64,000 bases of DNA from Rhodobacter capsulatus (GCF_003254295.1 NZ_QKZO01000004.1:248001-312000), one strand, 5' to 3'. Shown: positions 1-10,636, counted from the first letter of the stretch. Notes: generated by a model not told the origin, from the letters alone. Translations and numbers: made by a program.

Positions 1-60
1 AAATACGCCCGGGGGTGCGGGGGCGGAGCCCCCGCGGGTCGCCCCGGCCCTGCCGGGGCG
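1..60. repeat. Tail of a composite GC-rich intergenic hairpin element
   Basis: The window opens inside an intergenic element. The word aaatacgcc followed by a G run is the right end of the core palindrome seen in full at 4188-4252. Two perfect hairpins follow. One has 8-bp arms at 17-24 and 28-35 (loop gga). The other has 8-bp arms at 40-47 and 53-60 (loop ccctg). No coding gene is supported between here and the ftsW start at 186. Confidence 0.6.
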
Positions 61-185
61 AAAGCCTCCCCGCGCTGCGGCCCGGCAAAAGCTCTGGTCA
101 GAAGGGGCGACTTGGGCTAAAGTCGGCGCCAAGACCCGATAATCGGGCGTTTCTCGGCAGATCAGGCAAACGAGCGGTTTTCGCG

Positions 186-1355
186 ATGACGGAAATGGTT
201 TTCGGCACCGTCCCCTTGCGGGCGACGGATCCCGTGCTTCCACGCTGGTGGCGCACGATCGACAAATGGGCGCTGACCGCGGTCTTCGCGCTCTTTGGCG
301 TCGGCATGCTTCTGGGCCTTGCAGCCTCGGTGCCGCTTGCCGAAAAGAACGGGCTTGAACCCTTCTATTACGTCAAGCGCCAGGCGCTGTTCGGCGGCGT
401 CGGCCTTGTCGTGATGGTCGCGCTTTCGATGATGAGCCCGCAGCAGGTCCGCCGCATCGGCGTCGTGGGTTTCGCGCTCGCCTTCCTCACCCTGATGGCG
501 CTGCCGGTGATCGGCACCGATTTCGGCAAGGGCGCGGTACGCTGGATCTCGCTCGGCTTCGCCTCGTTCCAGCCCTCGGAATTCCTCAAGCCCGGCTTCG
601 TCATCGTCTCGGCCTGGTTCATGGCCGCCGCGCTGGAAGTGGCGGGCCCGCCCGGGCGGCTTTACTCCTTCTGCCTCACCGCGCTGATCGTCGTCACGCT
701 CGCGCTGCAGCCGGACTTCGGCCAGGCCTCGCTGATCCTCTTCTCCTGGATGGTGATGTATTTCGTCTCCGGCGCGCCGATCCTGCCGCTGGTCGCGGCG
801 GGCGGGCTGTCCGTCGCGGGCGGGGTCATGGCCTACAACATGTCCGAACACGTCGCGCGCCGGATCAACGGCTTTCTTTCGGCCGAGGTCGATCCGCGCA
901 CCCAGATCGGCTATGCCACGAACGCGATCCAGGAGGGTGGCTTCTTCGGCGTCGGCGTCGGCGAGGGTTCGGTGAAATGGTCGCTGCCCGACGCCCATAC
1001 CGATTTCATCGTCGCCGTCGCGGCCGAGGAATACGGCCTTGTCCTCGTTTTGGGCATCATCGCGCTTTATGCCGTCGTCGTGCTGCGCTCGCTCAGCCGG
1101 ATGATGGCCGAACGCGACCCCTTCGCGCGGATCGCGGGCACCGGCCTTGCCTTCGCCTTCGGCGTGCAGGCGCTGATCAACATGGGCGTGGCGGTGCGGC
1201 TTTTGCCCGCCAAGGGCATGACGCTGCCCTTCGTCAGCTATGGCGGCTCCTCGGTGATCGCCTCGGGCATTGCGCTCGGCTTCCTGCTCGCGCTCACCCG
1301 CACCCGGCCGCAAAACGAGATCGCCCGGATTCTCGGCAATCGTCCCGCCGCCTGA
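186..1355 (+). CDS. ftsW: FtsW, septal peptidoglycan glycosyltransferase (SEDS family)
   Basis: Inner-membrane SEDS protein that polymerises lipid II into glycan strands at the septum, working with a class B PBP. It has 389 residues and about ten hydrophobic segments, from near residue 30 to the C-terminus. The SEDS signature block near residues 340-356 reads [17 protein letters not shown]. The ATG at 186 (MTEMVFGTV) was chosen because the upstream extension is proline/arginine-rich, has no homologous look, and would run into the hairpin element. It heads the local run and murG starts 11 bp after its stop. FtsW rather than RodA is supported by the mur/fts context. Confidence 0.95.
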   Translation: MTEMVFGTVPLRATDPVLPRWWRTIDKWALTAVFALFGVGMLLGLAASVPLAEKNGLEPFYYVKRQALFGGVGLVVMVALSMMSPQQVRRIGVVGFALAFLTLMALPVIGTDFGKGAVRWISLGFASFQPSEFLKPGFVIVSAWFMAAALEVAGPPGRLYSFCLTALIVVTLALQPDFGQASLILFSWMVMYFVSGAPILPLVAAGGLSVAGGVMAYNMSEHVARRINGFLSAEVDPRTQIGYATNAIQEGGFFGVGVGEGSVKWSLPDAHTDFIVAVAAEEYGLVLVLGIIALYAVVVLRSLSRMMAERDPFARIAGTGLAFAFGVQALINMGVAVRLLPAKGMTLPFVSYGGSSVIASGIALGFLLALTRTRPQNEIARILGNRPAA

Positions 1356-1366
1356 GGGAGGGTGAC

Positions 1367-2470
1367 ATGGATCACGCGAAACCGCCTCTGCTTCTGATCG
1401 CTGCCGGGGGGACCGGGGGGCATATGTTCCCGGCTCAGGCGCTGGCGGAGGCGATGGTCCGCCGCGGCTGGCGGGTGAAGCTTTCGACCGATGCCCGCGG
1501 CGCCCGCTATGCCGGGGCCTTTCCGGCGCAGGTGCCGGTGGAACAGGTGGCCTCGGCCACCTTTGCCCGTGGCGGCGTGCTGGCGAAACTGGCCGTGCCG
1601 TTCCGGCTGGCGGGGGGGATGGTTTCGGCGATCGCCCGCAATCTGCTGGACCGGCCCGCCGTCGTCGTGGGCTTTGGCGGCTATCCGACGATCCCGGCGC
1701 TCGCCTCGGCGCTGGCTCTGGGCGTGCCGCGCGCGATCCATGAACAAAACGGCGTGATGGGCAAGGTCAACCGCGTCTTTGCCCGCCGCGTCCATGCCTT
1801 TGCCTGCGGCACCTGGCCCACCGACCTGCCGCCCGGCGTGCAGGGCACTCCGACCGGCAACCCGGTCCGCGCCGCCGTCGTCGAACGCGCGGGCGCCCCC
1901 TATATTCCGCCGGGCGATTACCCGATGTCGGTGCTGGTGATCGGCGGCTCGCAGGGGGCGCGGATCCTCTCGGACCTTGTTCCCGCCGCCTTTGCCGCGC
2001 TGCCCGAGAGCTTGCGCCGCCATCTGCGCGTCGCCCATCAGGCCCGCCCCGAAGATGCCGACCGCGTCACCGAAGCCTATGAACGCGCGGGCATCGAGGC
2101 CGAGGTCGCGCCCTTCTTCGCCGATGTCCCCCGCCGTTTGGCGGAATGCCAGCTCGTCATTTCGCGCTCGGGCGCCTCCTCGGTCGCCGACATTTCGGTG
2201 ATCGGGCGGCCTGCGATCCTCATTCCCTATGCCGCCGCGACGGGCGATCACCAGACCGCCAATGCCCGCGGCCTGACCGAAGCGGGCGCCGCGATCCTGA
2301 TCCCCGAGACCGCCGCCTCGGTCGCCACGCTCTCCAGCCAGATCGCGCTTGTTCTGGACAATCCCGAAGGCGCGGTGCAAATGGCGCGGGCAGCGCTGGC
2401 CGAAGGCATCCCCGATGCCACGGCGCGGCTCGTGACCATCGTCGAAAAGCTTGCAGGACCCCGCCCATGA
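1367..2470 (+). CDS. murG: MurG, UDP-GlcNAc:lipid I N-acetylglucosaminyltransferase
   Basis: Makes lipid II by moving GlcNAc from UDP-GlcNAc onto lipid I at the cytoplasmic face of the inner membrane. It has 367 residues, the usual MurG length. The N-terminal glycine loop [10 protein letters not shown] lies at residues 14-23 and the second-domain motif GGSQGA near 192-197. The C-terminal donor-binding part contains [11 protein letters not shown] and [11 protein letters not shown]. The start at 1367 has gggagg five bases upstream. Its stop overlaps the murC start (ATGA), which suggests translational coupling. Confidence 0.97.
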   Translation: MDHAKPPLLLIAAGGTGGHMFPAQALAEAMVRRGWRVKLSTDARGARYAGAFPAQVPVEQVASATFARGGVLAKLAVPFRLAGGMVSAIARNLLDRPAVVVGFGGYPTIPALASALALGVPRAIHEQNGVMGKVNRVFARRVHAFACGTWPTDLPPGVQGTPTGNPVRAAVVERAGAPYIPPGDYPMSVLVIGGSQGARILSDLVPAAFAALPESLRRHLRVAHQARPEDADRVTEAYERAGIEAEVAPFFADVPRRLAECQLVISRSGASSVADISVIGRPAILIPYAAATGDHQTANARGLTEAGAAILIPETAASVATLSSQIALVLDNPEGAVQMARAALAEGIPDATARLVTIVEKLAGPRP

Positions 2471-3873
2471 ACGCGACCAAATTGCCCGGAGAGCTGGGCC
2501 CCATCCATTTTATCGGCATCGGCGGCATCGGCATGTCGGGCATTGCCGAGGTGCTGATGACGCAGGGCTTTTCGGTGCAGGGCTCGGATGCGAAAGCGTC
2601 GAAGATCACCGACCGGCTGGTGGAACTGGGCGCGACGTTTTTCGAAGGCCAGCGCGCCGAAAACATCGGCGCCGCCGCGGTGGTGGTGATTTCCTCGGCG
2701 ATCAAGCCGGGCAATCCGGAGCTTGAAGAAGCCCGCCGCCGCCATCTGCCCGTGGTGCGCCGCGCCGAGATGCTGGCGGAACTGATGCGGCTGCGCTCGA
2801 ACATCGCCGTGGCGGGCACGCATGGGAAAACCACCACGACGACGATGGTGGCGACGCTGCTCGACAAGGGCGGCTTTGATCCGACCGTGATCAACGGCGG
2901 CATCATCCATGCCTACGGCTCGAACGCGCGGGCCGGGGCGGGGGAATGGATGGTGGTCGAGGCGGATGAAAGCGACGGCTCCTTCAACCGGCTGCCCGCG
3001 ACGATCGCCATCGTGACGAATATCGACCCCGAACACATGGAGCACTGGGGCACGATCGAGAACCTGCGCAAGGGCTTTTACGATTTCGTCTCCGGCATCC
3101 CGTTCTACGGTCTCGCCGTCTGCTGCACCGACCACCCCGAGGTGCAGGCGCTGGTGGGCAAGATCACCGACCGCCGCGTCGTGACTTTCGGTTTCAACGC
3201 CCAGGCCGATGTGCGGGCGGTGAACCTGCGCTTCGAGGGCGGGCGCAACTGCTTTGACATCCAGCTGCAGGCCGAGGGCGCGGTGATCGAGGGCTGCACC
3301 CTGCCGATGCCGGGCAATCACAACGTCTCGAACGCTTTGGCCGCCGTTGCCGTCGCCCGCCATCTGGGCATGAAGAAGGACGAGATCCGCGAGGCGCTGG
3401 CGCATTTCGCCGGCGTGAACCGGCGCTTCACCAAGGTGGGCGAGGTGCTGGGCGGCGTCACGGTGATCGACGATTACGGCCATCATCCGGTTGAAATCGC
3501 AGCCGTGCTGAAGGCGGCGCGGCAGGCGGTTTCCGCCACTCCGGGCGCGCGGGTGATCGCGGCGCATCAGCCGCACCGCTACACCCGGCTGCAGAACCTG
3601 TTCGATGATTTCTGCACCTGCTTCAACGAGGCCGATGTCGTCGCCATCGCCGATGTCTATGCCGCGGGCGAGGAGCCGATCCCCGGCGCCTCTCGCGATG
3701 ATCTGGTCTCGGGTCTGATCCGCCACGGCCACCGCCACGCCCGCGCGCTTTTGAACGAGGAAGATCTGGCGCGGCTGGTCAGGGAACAGGCGCGTCCCGG
3801 CGATATCGTGGTGTGCCTTGGCGCCGGGACGATCTCGACCTGGGCGAACGGATTGCCCGCGAAACTCGGATAA
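2467..3873 (+). CDS. murC: MurC, UDP-N-acetylmuramate--L-alanine ligase
   Basis: ATP-dependent cytoplasmic ligase that adds the first residue (L-Ala) to UDP-MurNAc. It has 468 residues. An N-terminal Rossmann-like UDP-binding loop, [16 protein letters not shown], lies near residues 14-29. The Mur-ligase P-loop GTHGKTTTT is near 117-125, followed by EADESDGSF. The C-terminal domain has [11 protein letters not shown] and HQPHRYTR. It overlaps murG by four bases. A DUF2484 gene sits between it and murB, a gene order known from Rhodobacteraceae. Confidence 0.97.
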   Translation: MNATKLPGELGPIHFIGIGGIGMSGIAEVLMTQGFSVQGSDAKASKITDRLVELGATFFEGQRAENIGAAAVVVISSAIKPGNPELEEARRRHLPVVRRAEMLAELMRLRSNIAVAGTHGKTTTTTMVATLLDKGGFDPTVINGGIIHAYGSNARAGAGEWMVVEADESDGSFNRLPATIAIVTNIDPEHMEHWGTIENLRKGFYDFVSGIPFYGLAVCCTDHPEVQALVGKITDRRVVTFGFNAQADVRAVNLRFEGGRNCFDIQLQAEGAVIEGCTLPMPGNHNVSNALAAVAVARHLGMKKDEIREALAHFAGVNRRFTKVGEVLGGVTVIDDYGHHPVEIAAVLKAARQAVSATPGARVIAAHQPHRYTRLQNLFDDFCTCFNEADVVAIADVYAAGEEPIPGASRDDLVSGLIRHGHRHARALLNEEDLARLVREQARPGDIVVCLGAGTISTWANGLPAKLG

Positions 3874-3896
3874 CCCGGCAGCATCGGAGGACAGCC

Positions 3897-4136
3897 ATGA
3901 CGCTTTCGCTTGCCACCGCTTGTCTCTGGGCGGTGATCGCTTCCCTCATCGCGCTGGGGCCGCGCCGGTTTCACTGGCGCGCCGCCTGGGCGCTGATCGC
4001 GGTCGGGGTGCCGATCCTGGGCTGGGTCACCTATGAGAACGGCCCGGTCTGGGGGATGGGCGCGCTGGCGGGGGGGCTGAGCGTGCTGCGCTGGCCGGTG
4101 CGGCGGCTCTTTGCCGCGATGCATCCGCGCGACTGA
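3897..4136 (+). CDS. DUF2484 small membrane protein between murC and murB
   Basis: 79 residues with two hydrophobic segments, near residues 3-20 and 32-48, and a short basic C-terminal tail ending MHPRD. A Shine-Dalgarno-like cggagg stretch lies 8 bases before the ATG. The family is a Rhodobacteraceae protein of unknown function usually found at this place in the division and cell wall cluster. The conserved position hints at a wall or division role, but nothing in the sequence shows one. It follows murC by 23 bp and is separated from murB by a large hairpin element. Confidence 0.8.
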   Translation: MTLSLATACLWAVIASLIALGPRRFHWRAAWALIAVGVPILGWVTYENGPVWGMGALAGGLSVLRWPVRRLFAAMHPRD

Positions 4137-4138
4137 CG

Positions 4139-4310
4139 GGCGGGGCAGGGGGGCGCTGCCCCCCTCTTTTGGCTGCGCCAAAATTCACCCCCCGGCGTAT
4201 TTGCGCCAAGAAAAAACGGCGGGCTTTTTCTTGGCGCAAATACGCCGGGGGGAGTCCGCTTGCGGACGGGGGGCAGCGCCCCCCTCTTGCCCCATTGGGG
4301 TGCTCTCGCT
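4139..4310. repeat. Composite intergenic hairpin element, copy A (perfect 28-bp arms)
   Basis: The core is an exact inverted repeat with arms at 4188-4215 and 4225-4252 and a 9-base loop. Each arm runs from a C6/G6 end through the word ggcgtatttgcgccaag to an A5/T5 end. To its right is a small hairpin (gtccgc-tt-gcggac) and then a GC hairpin (ggggggc-agc-gcccccc). A matching GC hairpin lies at the left end (about 4147-4164). The same modules recur between other genes in this window. It lies inside the mur/fts cluster, 70 bp before murB. Confidence 0.9.
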
Positions 4311-4321
4311 ATGGCAGGGGG

Positions 4322-5242
4322 ATGGACAAGCTGAGCTATACCCCGCGCGGCGCGCTGACGCCGAATTACCCCCTGGCCGATCTGACCTGGCTGCGCGTCG
4401 GCGGTCCGGCCGATTGGCTGTTTCAGCCCGCCGACGAGGCGGATCTCAGCGCCTTTCTGGCGGCGCTGCCTGCCGATGTCGCGGTCTTTCCGATGGGGGT
4501 GGGCTCGAACCTGATCGTGCGCGACGGCGGGCTGCGCGCCGTGGTGATCCGGCTGGGCCGCGGTTTCAGCGCGATCGATGTCGAGGGCGACCGGGTGACG
4601 GCGGGGGCTGCCGCGCTCGATGTCCATGTCGCGCGCAAGGCGGCCGAGGCCGGGCGCGATCTGACCTTTCTGCGCACCATTCCGGGCGCGATCGGCGGCG
4701 CGGTGCGGATGAATGCGGGCTGCTATGGCGCCTATGTCGCCGATCATCTGATCTCTGCCCGGGTCGTGCTGCGCTCGGGCGAAAGTGTTGAAATCAAAGC
4801 CGAAGATCTGCATCTGGCTTATCGCAGCTCGACCCTGCCCGAGCAGGCGGTGATCATCGCCGCGACCTTCCGCGCCGCGCCGGGCGATCCCGCGGCGCTG
4901 GCCGCGCGGATGGCCGAACAGATCGCCAAGCGCGACGCCAGCCAGCCGACAAAGGCGCGTTCGGCCGGATCGACCTTCCGCAACCCCTCGGGCGCGTCCT
5001 CCACCGGTCGCGCCGATGACAGCCAGGAGCTGAAGGCCTGGAAGGTGATCGACGATGCGGGCATGCGCGGGGCAAGGCTGGGCGGCGCGCAGATCAGCGA
5101 AATGCACTCGAATTTCCTGATCAATGCGGGCGGCGCGACGGCGCGCGATCTGGAAACATTGGGCGAGGAGGTGCGCAAAAAGGTTTTGCAGACGCAGGGA
5201 ATTTCGTTAGAATGGGAAATCATGCGCGTGGGCGAATATTGA
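4322..5242 (+). CDS. murB: MurB, UDP-N-acetylenolpyruvoylglucosamine reductase
   Basis: FAD-dependent, NADPH-using cytoplasmic reductase that forms UDP-MurNAc. It has 306 residues. The FAD-binding region holds [11 protein letters not shown] (about 24-34), [11 protein letters not shown] and the [18 protein letters not shown] block (about 119-136). The C-terminal part has the catalytic-serine motif SAGSTFRNP and the terminal acid in [17 protein letters not shown] 4322 is preceded by a purine-rich gcaggggg. The upstream reading frame runs through the hairpin element and is not believed. Confidence 0.96.
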   Translation: MDKLSYTPRGALTPNYPLADLTWLRVGGPADWLFQPADEADLSAFLAALPADVAVFPMGVGSNLIVRDGGLRAVVIRLGRGFSAIDVEGDRVTAGAAALDVHVARKAAEAGRDLTFLRTIPGAIGGAVRMNAGCYGAYVADHLISARVVLRSGESVEIKAEDLHLAYRSSTLPEQAVIIAATFRAAPGDPAALAARMAEQIAKRDASQPTKARSAGSTFRNPSGASSTGRADDSQELKAWKVIDDAGMRGARLGGAQISEMHSNFLINAGGATARDLETLGEEVRKKVLQTQGISLEWEIMRVGEY

Positions 5243-5281
5243 GGTCGTCGCGCAGTCCATAACAAGATGCGGCAGAACAGC

Positions 5282-5298
5282 CCGGGGGCGAACCCCGG
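5282..5298 (+). other. Hairpin in the murB-ddl spacer
   Basis: A 6-bp GC stem with arms at 5282-5287 and 5293-5298 and loop gcgaa. It lies about 20 bases before the ddl start, in a 76-bp spacer with no good Shine-Dalgarno sequence. It may affect ddl translation; that is inference. Confidence 0.4.
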
Positions 5299-5318
5299 CA
5301 AATGCGAAAGTGGCGGGC

Positions 5319-6233
5319 ATGTCGAGCAGGACGGTCCCCCTCGTGGCGGTACTCATGGGCGGACCCTCGGCCGAGCGCGAGGTGTCATTGTCCTCCGGGC
5401 GCGAATGCGCCAAGGCACTGCGGGCGGCGGGATACGATGTGGCGGAAATCGATGCGGGGGCGGACCTTGCAGAGCGTCTTCGGGCGCTGAGGCCCGATGT
5501 CGTTTTCAACGCGCTGCATGGCCGCTGGGGCGAGGATGGCTGCGTGCAAGGCATCCTTGAGTGGCTGCGGCTTCCCTATACGCATTCGGGCGTGCTGGCC
5601 TCGGCGCTGGCGATGGACAAGACCCGCGCCAAGGCCGCTTACAAGGCCGCCGGGCTGCCCGTGGTCGAAAGCCGTCTGGCGGGCAAGGCCGAGGTCATGG
5701 CGGCGCATGTGCTGCCCGCGCCCTATGTGGTCAAGCCCAACAACGAGGGATCGTCCGTCGGCGTCTATCTGGTGCTGGATGGTGCCAATCGGCCGCCGCA
5801 GCTTTCGGACGAGATGCCCGAGCTGGTGATGGTGGAAACCTATGCGCCGGGGCGGGAACTGACCTGCACGGTGATGGGCGACCGGGCGCTCTGCGTGACC
5901 GAGATCCTCACCACCGGCTGGTATGATTACGCCGCGAAATACACTGCGGGCGGGTCGCGGCATGTCTGCCCGGCCGATCTGCCCGCCGAGATCGCCGCGA
6001 CGATCCGCGACTATGCCCTGCGCGCGCATCAAGCGCTGGGGTGTCGCGGCCTGAGCCGCACCGATTTTCGCTGGGATGAAAGCCGCGGCGCCGCCGGGCT
6101 GATCCTTTTGGAAACCAACACCCAGCCCGGCATGACGCCGACCTCGCTGGCCCCGGAACAGGCGGCGGCCGAGGGGATGTCATTCGCCGATCTGTGCCGC
6201 TGGATGGTGGAGGATGCCTCATGCGACCGCTGA
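5319..6233 (+). CDS. ddl: D-alanine--D-alanine ligase
   Basis: ATP-grasp ligase that makes the D-Ala-D-Ala dipeptide of the peptidoglycan stem. It has 304 residues. The N-terminal lobe starts [19 protein letters not shown]. The ATP-grasp lobe shows [12 protein letters not shown] (about 143-154) and the metal and substrate motif [19 protein letters not shown] (about 267-285). ATG 5319 (MSSRTVPL) was preferred; a GTG three codons upstream (5310) is possible, and neither has a strong ribosome site. Its end overlaps the ftsQ start by 13 bases. Confidence 0.95.
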   Translation: MSSRTVPLVAVLMGGPSAEREVSLSSGRECAKALRAAGYDVAEIDAGADLAERLRALRPDVVFNALHGRWGEDGCVQGILEWLRLPYTHSGVLASALAMDKTRAKAAYKAAGLPVVESRLAGKAEVMAAHVLPAPYVVKPNNEGSSVGVYLVLDGANRPPQLSDEMPELVMVETYAPGRELTCTVMGDRALCVTEILTTGWYDYAAKYTAGGSRHVCPADLPAEIAATIRDYALRAHQALGCRGLSRTDFRWDESRGAAGLILLETNTQPGMTPTSLAPEQAAAEGMSFADLCRWMVEDASCDR

Positions 6234-7174
6234 TCGCCGAGCCGCGCTATCCGCAGGCGCCCGGGGCGGGGGCGGCGAAACTGGCCCTGAAGCCCGCCGC
6301 AGCCGCAAGGCCGCCGCGGCGCAGCGTGGCGCCGACCCGGCTCTCGTTCCGGCTGGAGCGGCTCTGGCTGACGCCGGTCGTGCGCGTCGTTACCCGTGTC
6401 GGCGTGCCGGTGTTCTGCGTCACCCTGGGCCTTGGCCTGTGGCTGGGCAATGACGACCGCCGCGCCGATCTGATCGAATGGTCGCAGGATCTGCGCATGC
6501 AGATCGAGAACCGCCCCGAATTCCAGCTCTCGACCCTGGCCATCGAGGGCGCCTCGCCCGAGGTCGAAGGCGCGGTCCATGCGCTGTTGCCGGTGCGGCT
6601 GCCCGCCTCGCGCTTCGCGCTGGATCTGGATGGCTACCGCGCCGCGATCCTGCGGCTTGACGCGGTGAAGACGGTGGCTTTGGTGGTGCAGCCGGGCGGC
6701 ACGCTCTCGGTGCGGGTGACCGAGCGCGAGCCGGTGATCTTGTGGCGCACCGCGCTGGGGCTGCAGATGCTGGATGAAAGCGGGCACCGCACCGCCTCGC
6801 TGACCCGGCGCGACGCCCGCCCCGACCTGCCGCTGATTGCGGGCGAGGGGGCGGATCAGGCCGTACCCGAGGCGCTGGCGATCCTGGCGGCGGCCAAGCC
6901 GATCCTGCCGCGGGCGCGTGGGCTGATCCGCATCGGCGAGCGGCGCTGGGACATCGTGCTGGACAACGACCGCCGCATCCTGCTGCCCGAGAAAGACCCG
7001 GTGCAGGCAATCGACCGGGCGCTGGCGCTCAATGCCGCCGAAGACCTTCTGAGCCGCGATTTCTCCCGGCTTGACCTGCGCAATGCAACCCGGCCGACGA
7101 TCCGCCTCAGCGCGCCCGCGCTGGTGGCGCTGCAGCAGGCGGCCGCGCAAACCACATCGGGGGCGTCGCGATGA
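6221..7174 (+). CDS. ftsQ: FtsQ, divisome bitopic protein
   Basis: Single-pass divisome protein that links early and late division proteins in the periplasm. It has 317 residues. A basic cytoplasmic N-terminus of about 45 residues precedes one membrane segment near residues 55-75 ([20 protein letters not shown]). A POTRA-like domain starts near [12 protein letters not shown], followed by the FtsQ beta domain with [13 protein letters not shown]. The ATG at 6221 lies inside the ddl end, and the stop overlaps ftsA by four bases (ATGA), so ddl-ftsQ-ftsA look translationally coupled. Confidence 0.92.
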   Translation: MRPLIAEPRYPQAPGAGAAKLALKPAAAARPPRRSVAPTRLSFRLERLWLTPVVRVVTRVGVPVFCVTLGLGLWLGNDDRRADLIEWSQDLRMQIENRPEFQLSTLAIEGASPEVEGAVHALLPVRLPASRFALDLDGYRAAILRLDAVKTVALVVQPGGTLSVRVTEREPVILWRTALGLQMLDESGHRTASLTRRDARPDLPLIAGEGADQAVPEALAILAAAKPILPRARGLIRIGERRWDIVLDNDRRILLPEKDPVQAIDRALALNAAEDLLSRDFSRLDLRNATRPTIRLSAPALVALQQAAAQTTSGASR

Positions 7175-8499
7175 CCGAGTTCCACAAGACTCAGCGTGCC
7201 ATGCGGACGATGCGCACCACCGCGATGGCGCGCGGCGTGATCGCGCTGCTGGATATCGGCACCTCGAAAGTGTCCTGTCTGGTGCTGCGCTTCGAAAACC
7301 CGGAAGCGGCGAATGATGTCGTCACGCCGCTGTTCCAGCAATCGGCGATGCGGGTGATCGGGGCGAAGACCATTGCCTCGCAAGGTGTCCGCTACGGCGA
7401 GATAGACGCGATGGCGGAAACCGAACGCGCGATCCGCACCGCGGTGCAGGCGGCGCAGAAGATGGCGAATACCCGCGTCGATCACGTCATCGCCTGCTTT
7501 GCCGGTGGCGATCCGCGCAGCTACGGGCTGGCCGGAGAGGTCGATGTGGCGGGCAGTCATGTCGAGGAACAGGATGTCGCCCGGGTGCTGGCCGCCTGCG
7601 ACATGCCCGACATCGGCTGGGGTCGCGAGGTGCTGCATGCCCATCCGGTGAATTTCGCGCTCGATCACCGCTCGGGGCTCTCGGATCCGCGCGGCCATGT
7701 CGGCGCGAAACTGGCCACCGACATGCACATGCTGACCGTCGATGCCGCCTCGGTGCAGAACATCATCACCTGCATCCGGCGCTGCGATCTGGAACTGGCG
7801 GGGATCGCCTCTTCGGCCTATGTGGCGGGGCTTTCGGCGCTGGTCGAGGATGAACAGGAACTGGGCGCGGCCTGCATCGACATGGGTGGCGGCGCCACCG
7901 GCGTCTCGATCTTCCTGAAAAAGCACATGATTTTCGCCGATACCGTGCGGATGGGCGGCGATACCGTCACCCGCGACATCTCGGCCGGGCTGCAGGTGCC
8001 GATGGCGCTGGCCGAGCGGATCAAGACCTTCCACGGCGGCGTGCATGCGACCGGGATGGACGACCGCGAGATGATCGAGCTGTCGGCGAATTCGGGCGAC
8101 TGGGAAAAGGACCGCCGCCAGATCAGCCGCACCGAGCTGATCGGCATCATGCGCCCGCGTGTCGAGGAAATCCTCGAGGAGGTCCGCGCAAGTCTGGACG
8201 TGGCCGGCTTCGACCTGCTGCCGAGCCAGCAGATCGTGCTGACCGGCGGCGCCAGCCAGATCCCCGGGCTGGACATGCTGGCGGCGAAGATCCTGGGCCA
8301 GAACGTGCGGCTGGGCCGACCGATGCGCGTTCAGGGCATGCCCGAGGCGATGCGCGGCCCGGGCTTTGCCGCGATGGTCGGTCTGGCGCTGTTCGCGGCC
8401 TGTCCGCAAGACGAATGGTGGGATTTCGAGATCCCGCTGGAACGCATGGGAGGGCGCTCGTTCAAGCGCGCGATCCGCTGGTTCCGCGACAATTGGTAG
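7171..8499 (+). CDS. ftsA: FtsA, actin-like divisome protein
   Basis: Actin-fold ATPase that tethers FtsZ filaments to the membrane. It has 442 residues. Nucleotide-fold motifs are LLDIGTSKVSCLV (about 26-38), CIDMGGGATGVSIF (about 235-248) and IVLTGGASQIPGLDML (about 353-368). The C-terminus (GRSFKRAIRWFRDNW) is a basic amphipathic helix typical of the FtsA membrane-targeting sequence. The 25-residue N-terminal lead before the first beta strand resembles other alphaproteobacterial FtsA proteins. It precedes ftsZ by 202 bp. Confidence 0.96.
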   Translation: MTEFHKTQRAMRTMRTTAMARGVIALLDIGTSKVSCLVLRFENPEAANDVVTPLFQQSAMRVIGAKTIASQGVRYGEIDAMAETERAIRTAVQAAQKMANTRVDHVIACFAGGDPRSYGLAGEVDVAGSHVEEQDVARVLAACDMPDIGWGREVLHAHPVNFALDHRSGLSDPRGHVGAKLATDMHMLTVDAASVQNIITCIRRCDLELAGIASSAYVAGLSALVEDEQELGAACIDMGGGATGVSIFLKKHMIFADTVRMGGDTVTRDISAGLQVPMALAERIKTFHGGVHATGMDDREMIELSANSGDWEKDRRQISRTELIGIMRPRVEEILEEVRASLDVAGFDLLPSQQIVLTGGASQIPGLDMLAAKILGQNVRLGRPMRVQGMPEAMRGPGFAAMVGLALFAACPQDEWWDFEIPLERMGGRSFKRAIRWFRDNW

Positions 8500-8501
8500 A
8501 C

Positions 8502-8599
8502 CTATCCACAGGGTGAAAGCCGATTCGCTTCCCCAGATGATGCGTCATGCGCGAAATGCCGCCCAACGTCTCTGGCAGCTGTCCACATTTTGTGGATTT
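8502..8599. promoter_or_regulatory. DnaA-like box cluster in the ftsA-ftsZ spacer
   Basis: Three 9-mers share the TCCACA core of the DnaA box. They are ctatccaca at 8502-8510 (one mismatch to ttatccaca), ctgtccaca at 8579-8587, and tgtggattt on the other strand at 8591-8599. The last two form an exact inverted repeat, TCCACA-N3-TGTGGA (8582-8596). They lie 100-200 bp before the ftsZ start, where a promoter would be expected. DnaA control of ftsZ is known in Caulobacter; here it is inference. Confidence 0.45.
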
Positions 8600-8701
8600 G
8601 TTGTGTTTTTTGGGTGACGGAACCCTGAAAGCTGGATACTATTGACAGTAATATCGGGGACAGTCGGCCGTCGAAGGCCGCGGGAACACAGGCGGACTCC
8701 T

Positions 8702-10420
8702 ATGACCTTGAATCTGAGCATGTCAGAGCACGAAGACCTCAAGCCGCGGATCACCGTCTTCGGGGTCGGTGGTGCGGGTGGCAACGCGGTCAACAACATG
8801 ATCGACAAGGCGCTGGAAGGCGTCGAATTCGTCGTGGCGAACACCGATGCGCAGGCGCTGCAGCAATCGCGCTCGCGCGATCGGATCCAGATGGGCGTGA
8901 AGGTGACCGAGGGTCTCGGCGCCGGGGCCCGTCCCTCGGTCGGCGCCGCCGCGGCCGAGGAAAGCATCGAGGCGATCGTCGATCATCTGGTCGGCGCGCA
9001 CATGTGCTTCATCACCGCGGGGATGGGCGGCGGCACCGGCACCGGCGCGGCCCCGATCATCGCGCAGGCCGCCCGCGAGCTGGGCGTGCTGACCGTCGGC
9101 GTGGTGACGAAACCCTTTCAATTCGAAGGCCCGAAACGCATGCGTCAGGCCGAGGCGGGGATCGAAGCCCTGCAAAAGGTCGTCGACACGCTGATCATCA
9201 TTCCGAACCAGAACCTGTTCCGTCTGGCGAATGAAAAGACCACCTTCACCGAAGCCTTCGCGCTGGCCGATGACGTGCTCTATCAGGGCGTCAAGGGCGT
9301 GACCGATCTGATGGTCCGTCCGGGCCTGATCAACCTCGACTTCGCCGACGTGCGCGCGGTGATGGACGAGATGGGCAAGGCGATGATGGGCACGGGCGAA
9401 TCCGAGGGCGATGACCGCGCCGTTCAGGCCGCCGAAAAGGCGATCTCGAACCCGCTGCTCGATGAAATCAGCCTGCGCGGCGCCAAGGGCGTGCTTATCA
9501 ACATCACCGGCGGCTATGATCTGACGCTGTTCGAGCTGGACGAGGCCGCCAACCGCATCCGCGAGGAAGTGGACCCGGACGCGAACATCATCGTCGGCTC
9601 GACGCTGGATCCGTCGATGGAAGGCATGATGCGGGTGTCGGTCGTGGCGACCGGCATCGATGCCGCCCCGGCGCAGGAAATCCCGGTGCCGCGCCGCTCG
9701 ATGGCCGAACCGCTGAAGGCCGCGGCGCCCGCCCCCGCCCCGGTCGAAGCCGCGCGTCCGGCGCTGACCGTGACCTCGGCGCAGCCGGTGACGATGGCGC
9801 AACCCGCGCCGCAGCCCGTGGCGTCGCAACCCGCGCCGCAGCCGGTCGCGCAACAGCCCGCGCCGCAGCAACCGGCCGCGCAGCCGGTCTATGACCGCAA
9901 CCTGTTCGAGGCCCCGGTCGCCGCCGCGCCCGCGCCGCAGCCGATGCACGCGCCCCAACCGCAACCGCAGCCGCAACAGTTCAGCGACGAGCTGCCGCCG
10001 CCCGCCTATCAGCCCCGCGCCGCCGCCGCGCGCGAGATGATGCTGGACGACGAGGCGAGCTTCGTCGCGCCGCGTCCGCGCGCGCCCGGCCAACCCTCGC
10101 CCGAGGCGCTGGCCCGGCTGCAGGCCGCGGTGAGCAAGGTGCCTTCGGGCAACCCGGCCCCCGCCGCGGGCTATCACCGGCCGATGGCGCAACCCGCGGG
10201 CAGCCTCGCCCGCGCCCCGGCGCCGCAACCGGCGGAAAAACCGCGTTTCGGGATCAATTCGCTGATCAACCGGATGACCGGCCATGCCGAGGCCGCCGCG
10301 CTGGCCCCGACTCAGCGTCAGATGCCCGCCGCGCCGCAGCATCAGCCCTATGACGACGAACAGGATCCCGATCAGGATCGCATCGAAATCCCGGCTTTCC
10401 TGCGGCGTCAGGCGAATTGA
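8702..10420 (+). CDS. ftsZ: FtsZ, tubulin-like GTPase of the division ring
   Basis: Cytoplasmic GTPase that forms the Z ring. It has 572 residues, long because of an alphaproteobacterial-type linker. The GTPase core has [14 protein letters not shown] (about 20-33), the tubulin signature [12 protein letters not shown] (about 107-118) and the T7-loop region [11 protein letters not shown]. The linker, about residues 320-555, is rich in Pro, Ala and Gln with short repeats of the kind PAPQPVA. The C-terminal FtsA-binding peptide reads [17 protein letters not shown] 8702 gives the usual [17 protein letters not shown] start. A rho-independent terminator follows. Confidence 0.97.
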   Translation: MTLNLSMSEHEDLKPRITVFGVGGAGGNAVNNMIDKALEGVEFVVANTDAQALQQSRSRDRIQMGVKVTEGLGAGARPSVGAAAAEESIEAIVDHLVGAHMCFITAGMGGGTGTGAAPIIAQAARELGVLTVGVVTKPFQFEGPKRMRQAEAGIEALQKVVDTLIIIPNQNLFRLANEKTTFTEAFALADDVLYQGVKGVTDLMVRPGLINLDFADVRAVMDEMGKAMMGTGESEGDDRAVQAAEKAISNPLLDEISLRGAKGVLINITGGYDLTLFELDEAANRIREEVDPDANIIVGSTLDPSMEGMMRVSVVATGIDAAPAQEIPVPRRSMAEPLKAAAPAPAPVEAARPALTVTSAQPVTMAQPAPQPVASQPAPQPVAQQPAPQQPAAQPVYDRNLFEAPVAAAPAPQPMHAPQPQPQPQQFSDELPPPAYQPRAAAAREMMLDDEASFVAPRPRAPGQPSPEALARLQAAVSKVPSGNPAPAAGYHRPMAQPAGSLARAPAPQPAEKPRFGINSLINRMTGHAEAAALAPTQRQMPAAPQHQPYDDEQDPDQDRIEIPAFLRRQAN

Positions 10421-10442
10421 CGCATCACAACATGTCGCGCAA

Positions 10443-10472
10443 GGGCCGGTGAAAACCGGCCCTTTTCTTTTG
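10443..10472 (+). terminator. Rho-independent terminator after ftsZ
   Basis: An 8-bp GC-rich stem with arms at 10443-10450 and 10455-10462 and a gaaa tetraloop, followed by ttttctttt. It separates the division cluster from lpxC. Confidence 0.9.
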
Positions 10473-10636
10473 TTCATCAAATATTTAAGCCTTGGTCGGC
10501 GGGGATACGCCCAAGCTCCGGCCTTCTGTTTCAGTTTGTTGCAAAAGGTGAATTGTGTGTTTGGTCAACGGTTCTTAACTGATCCTCGGAACTCCCCGCC
10601 ACGATCGGCCTGGGGAAAAGAAAGGCAAGCACGACC

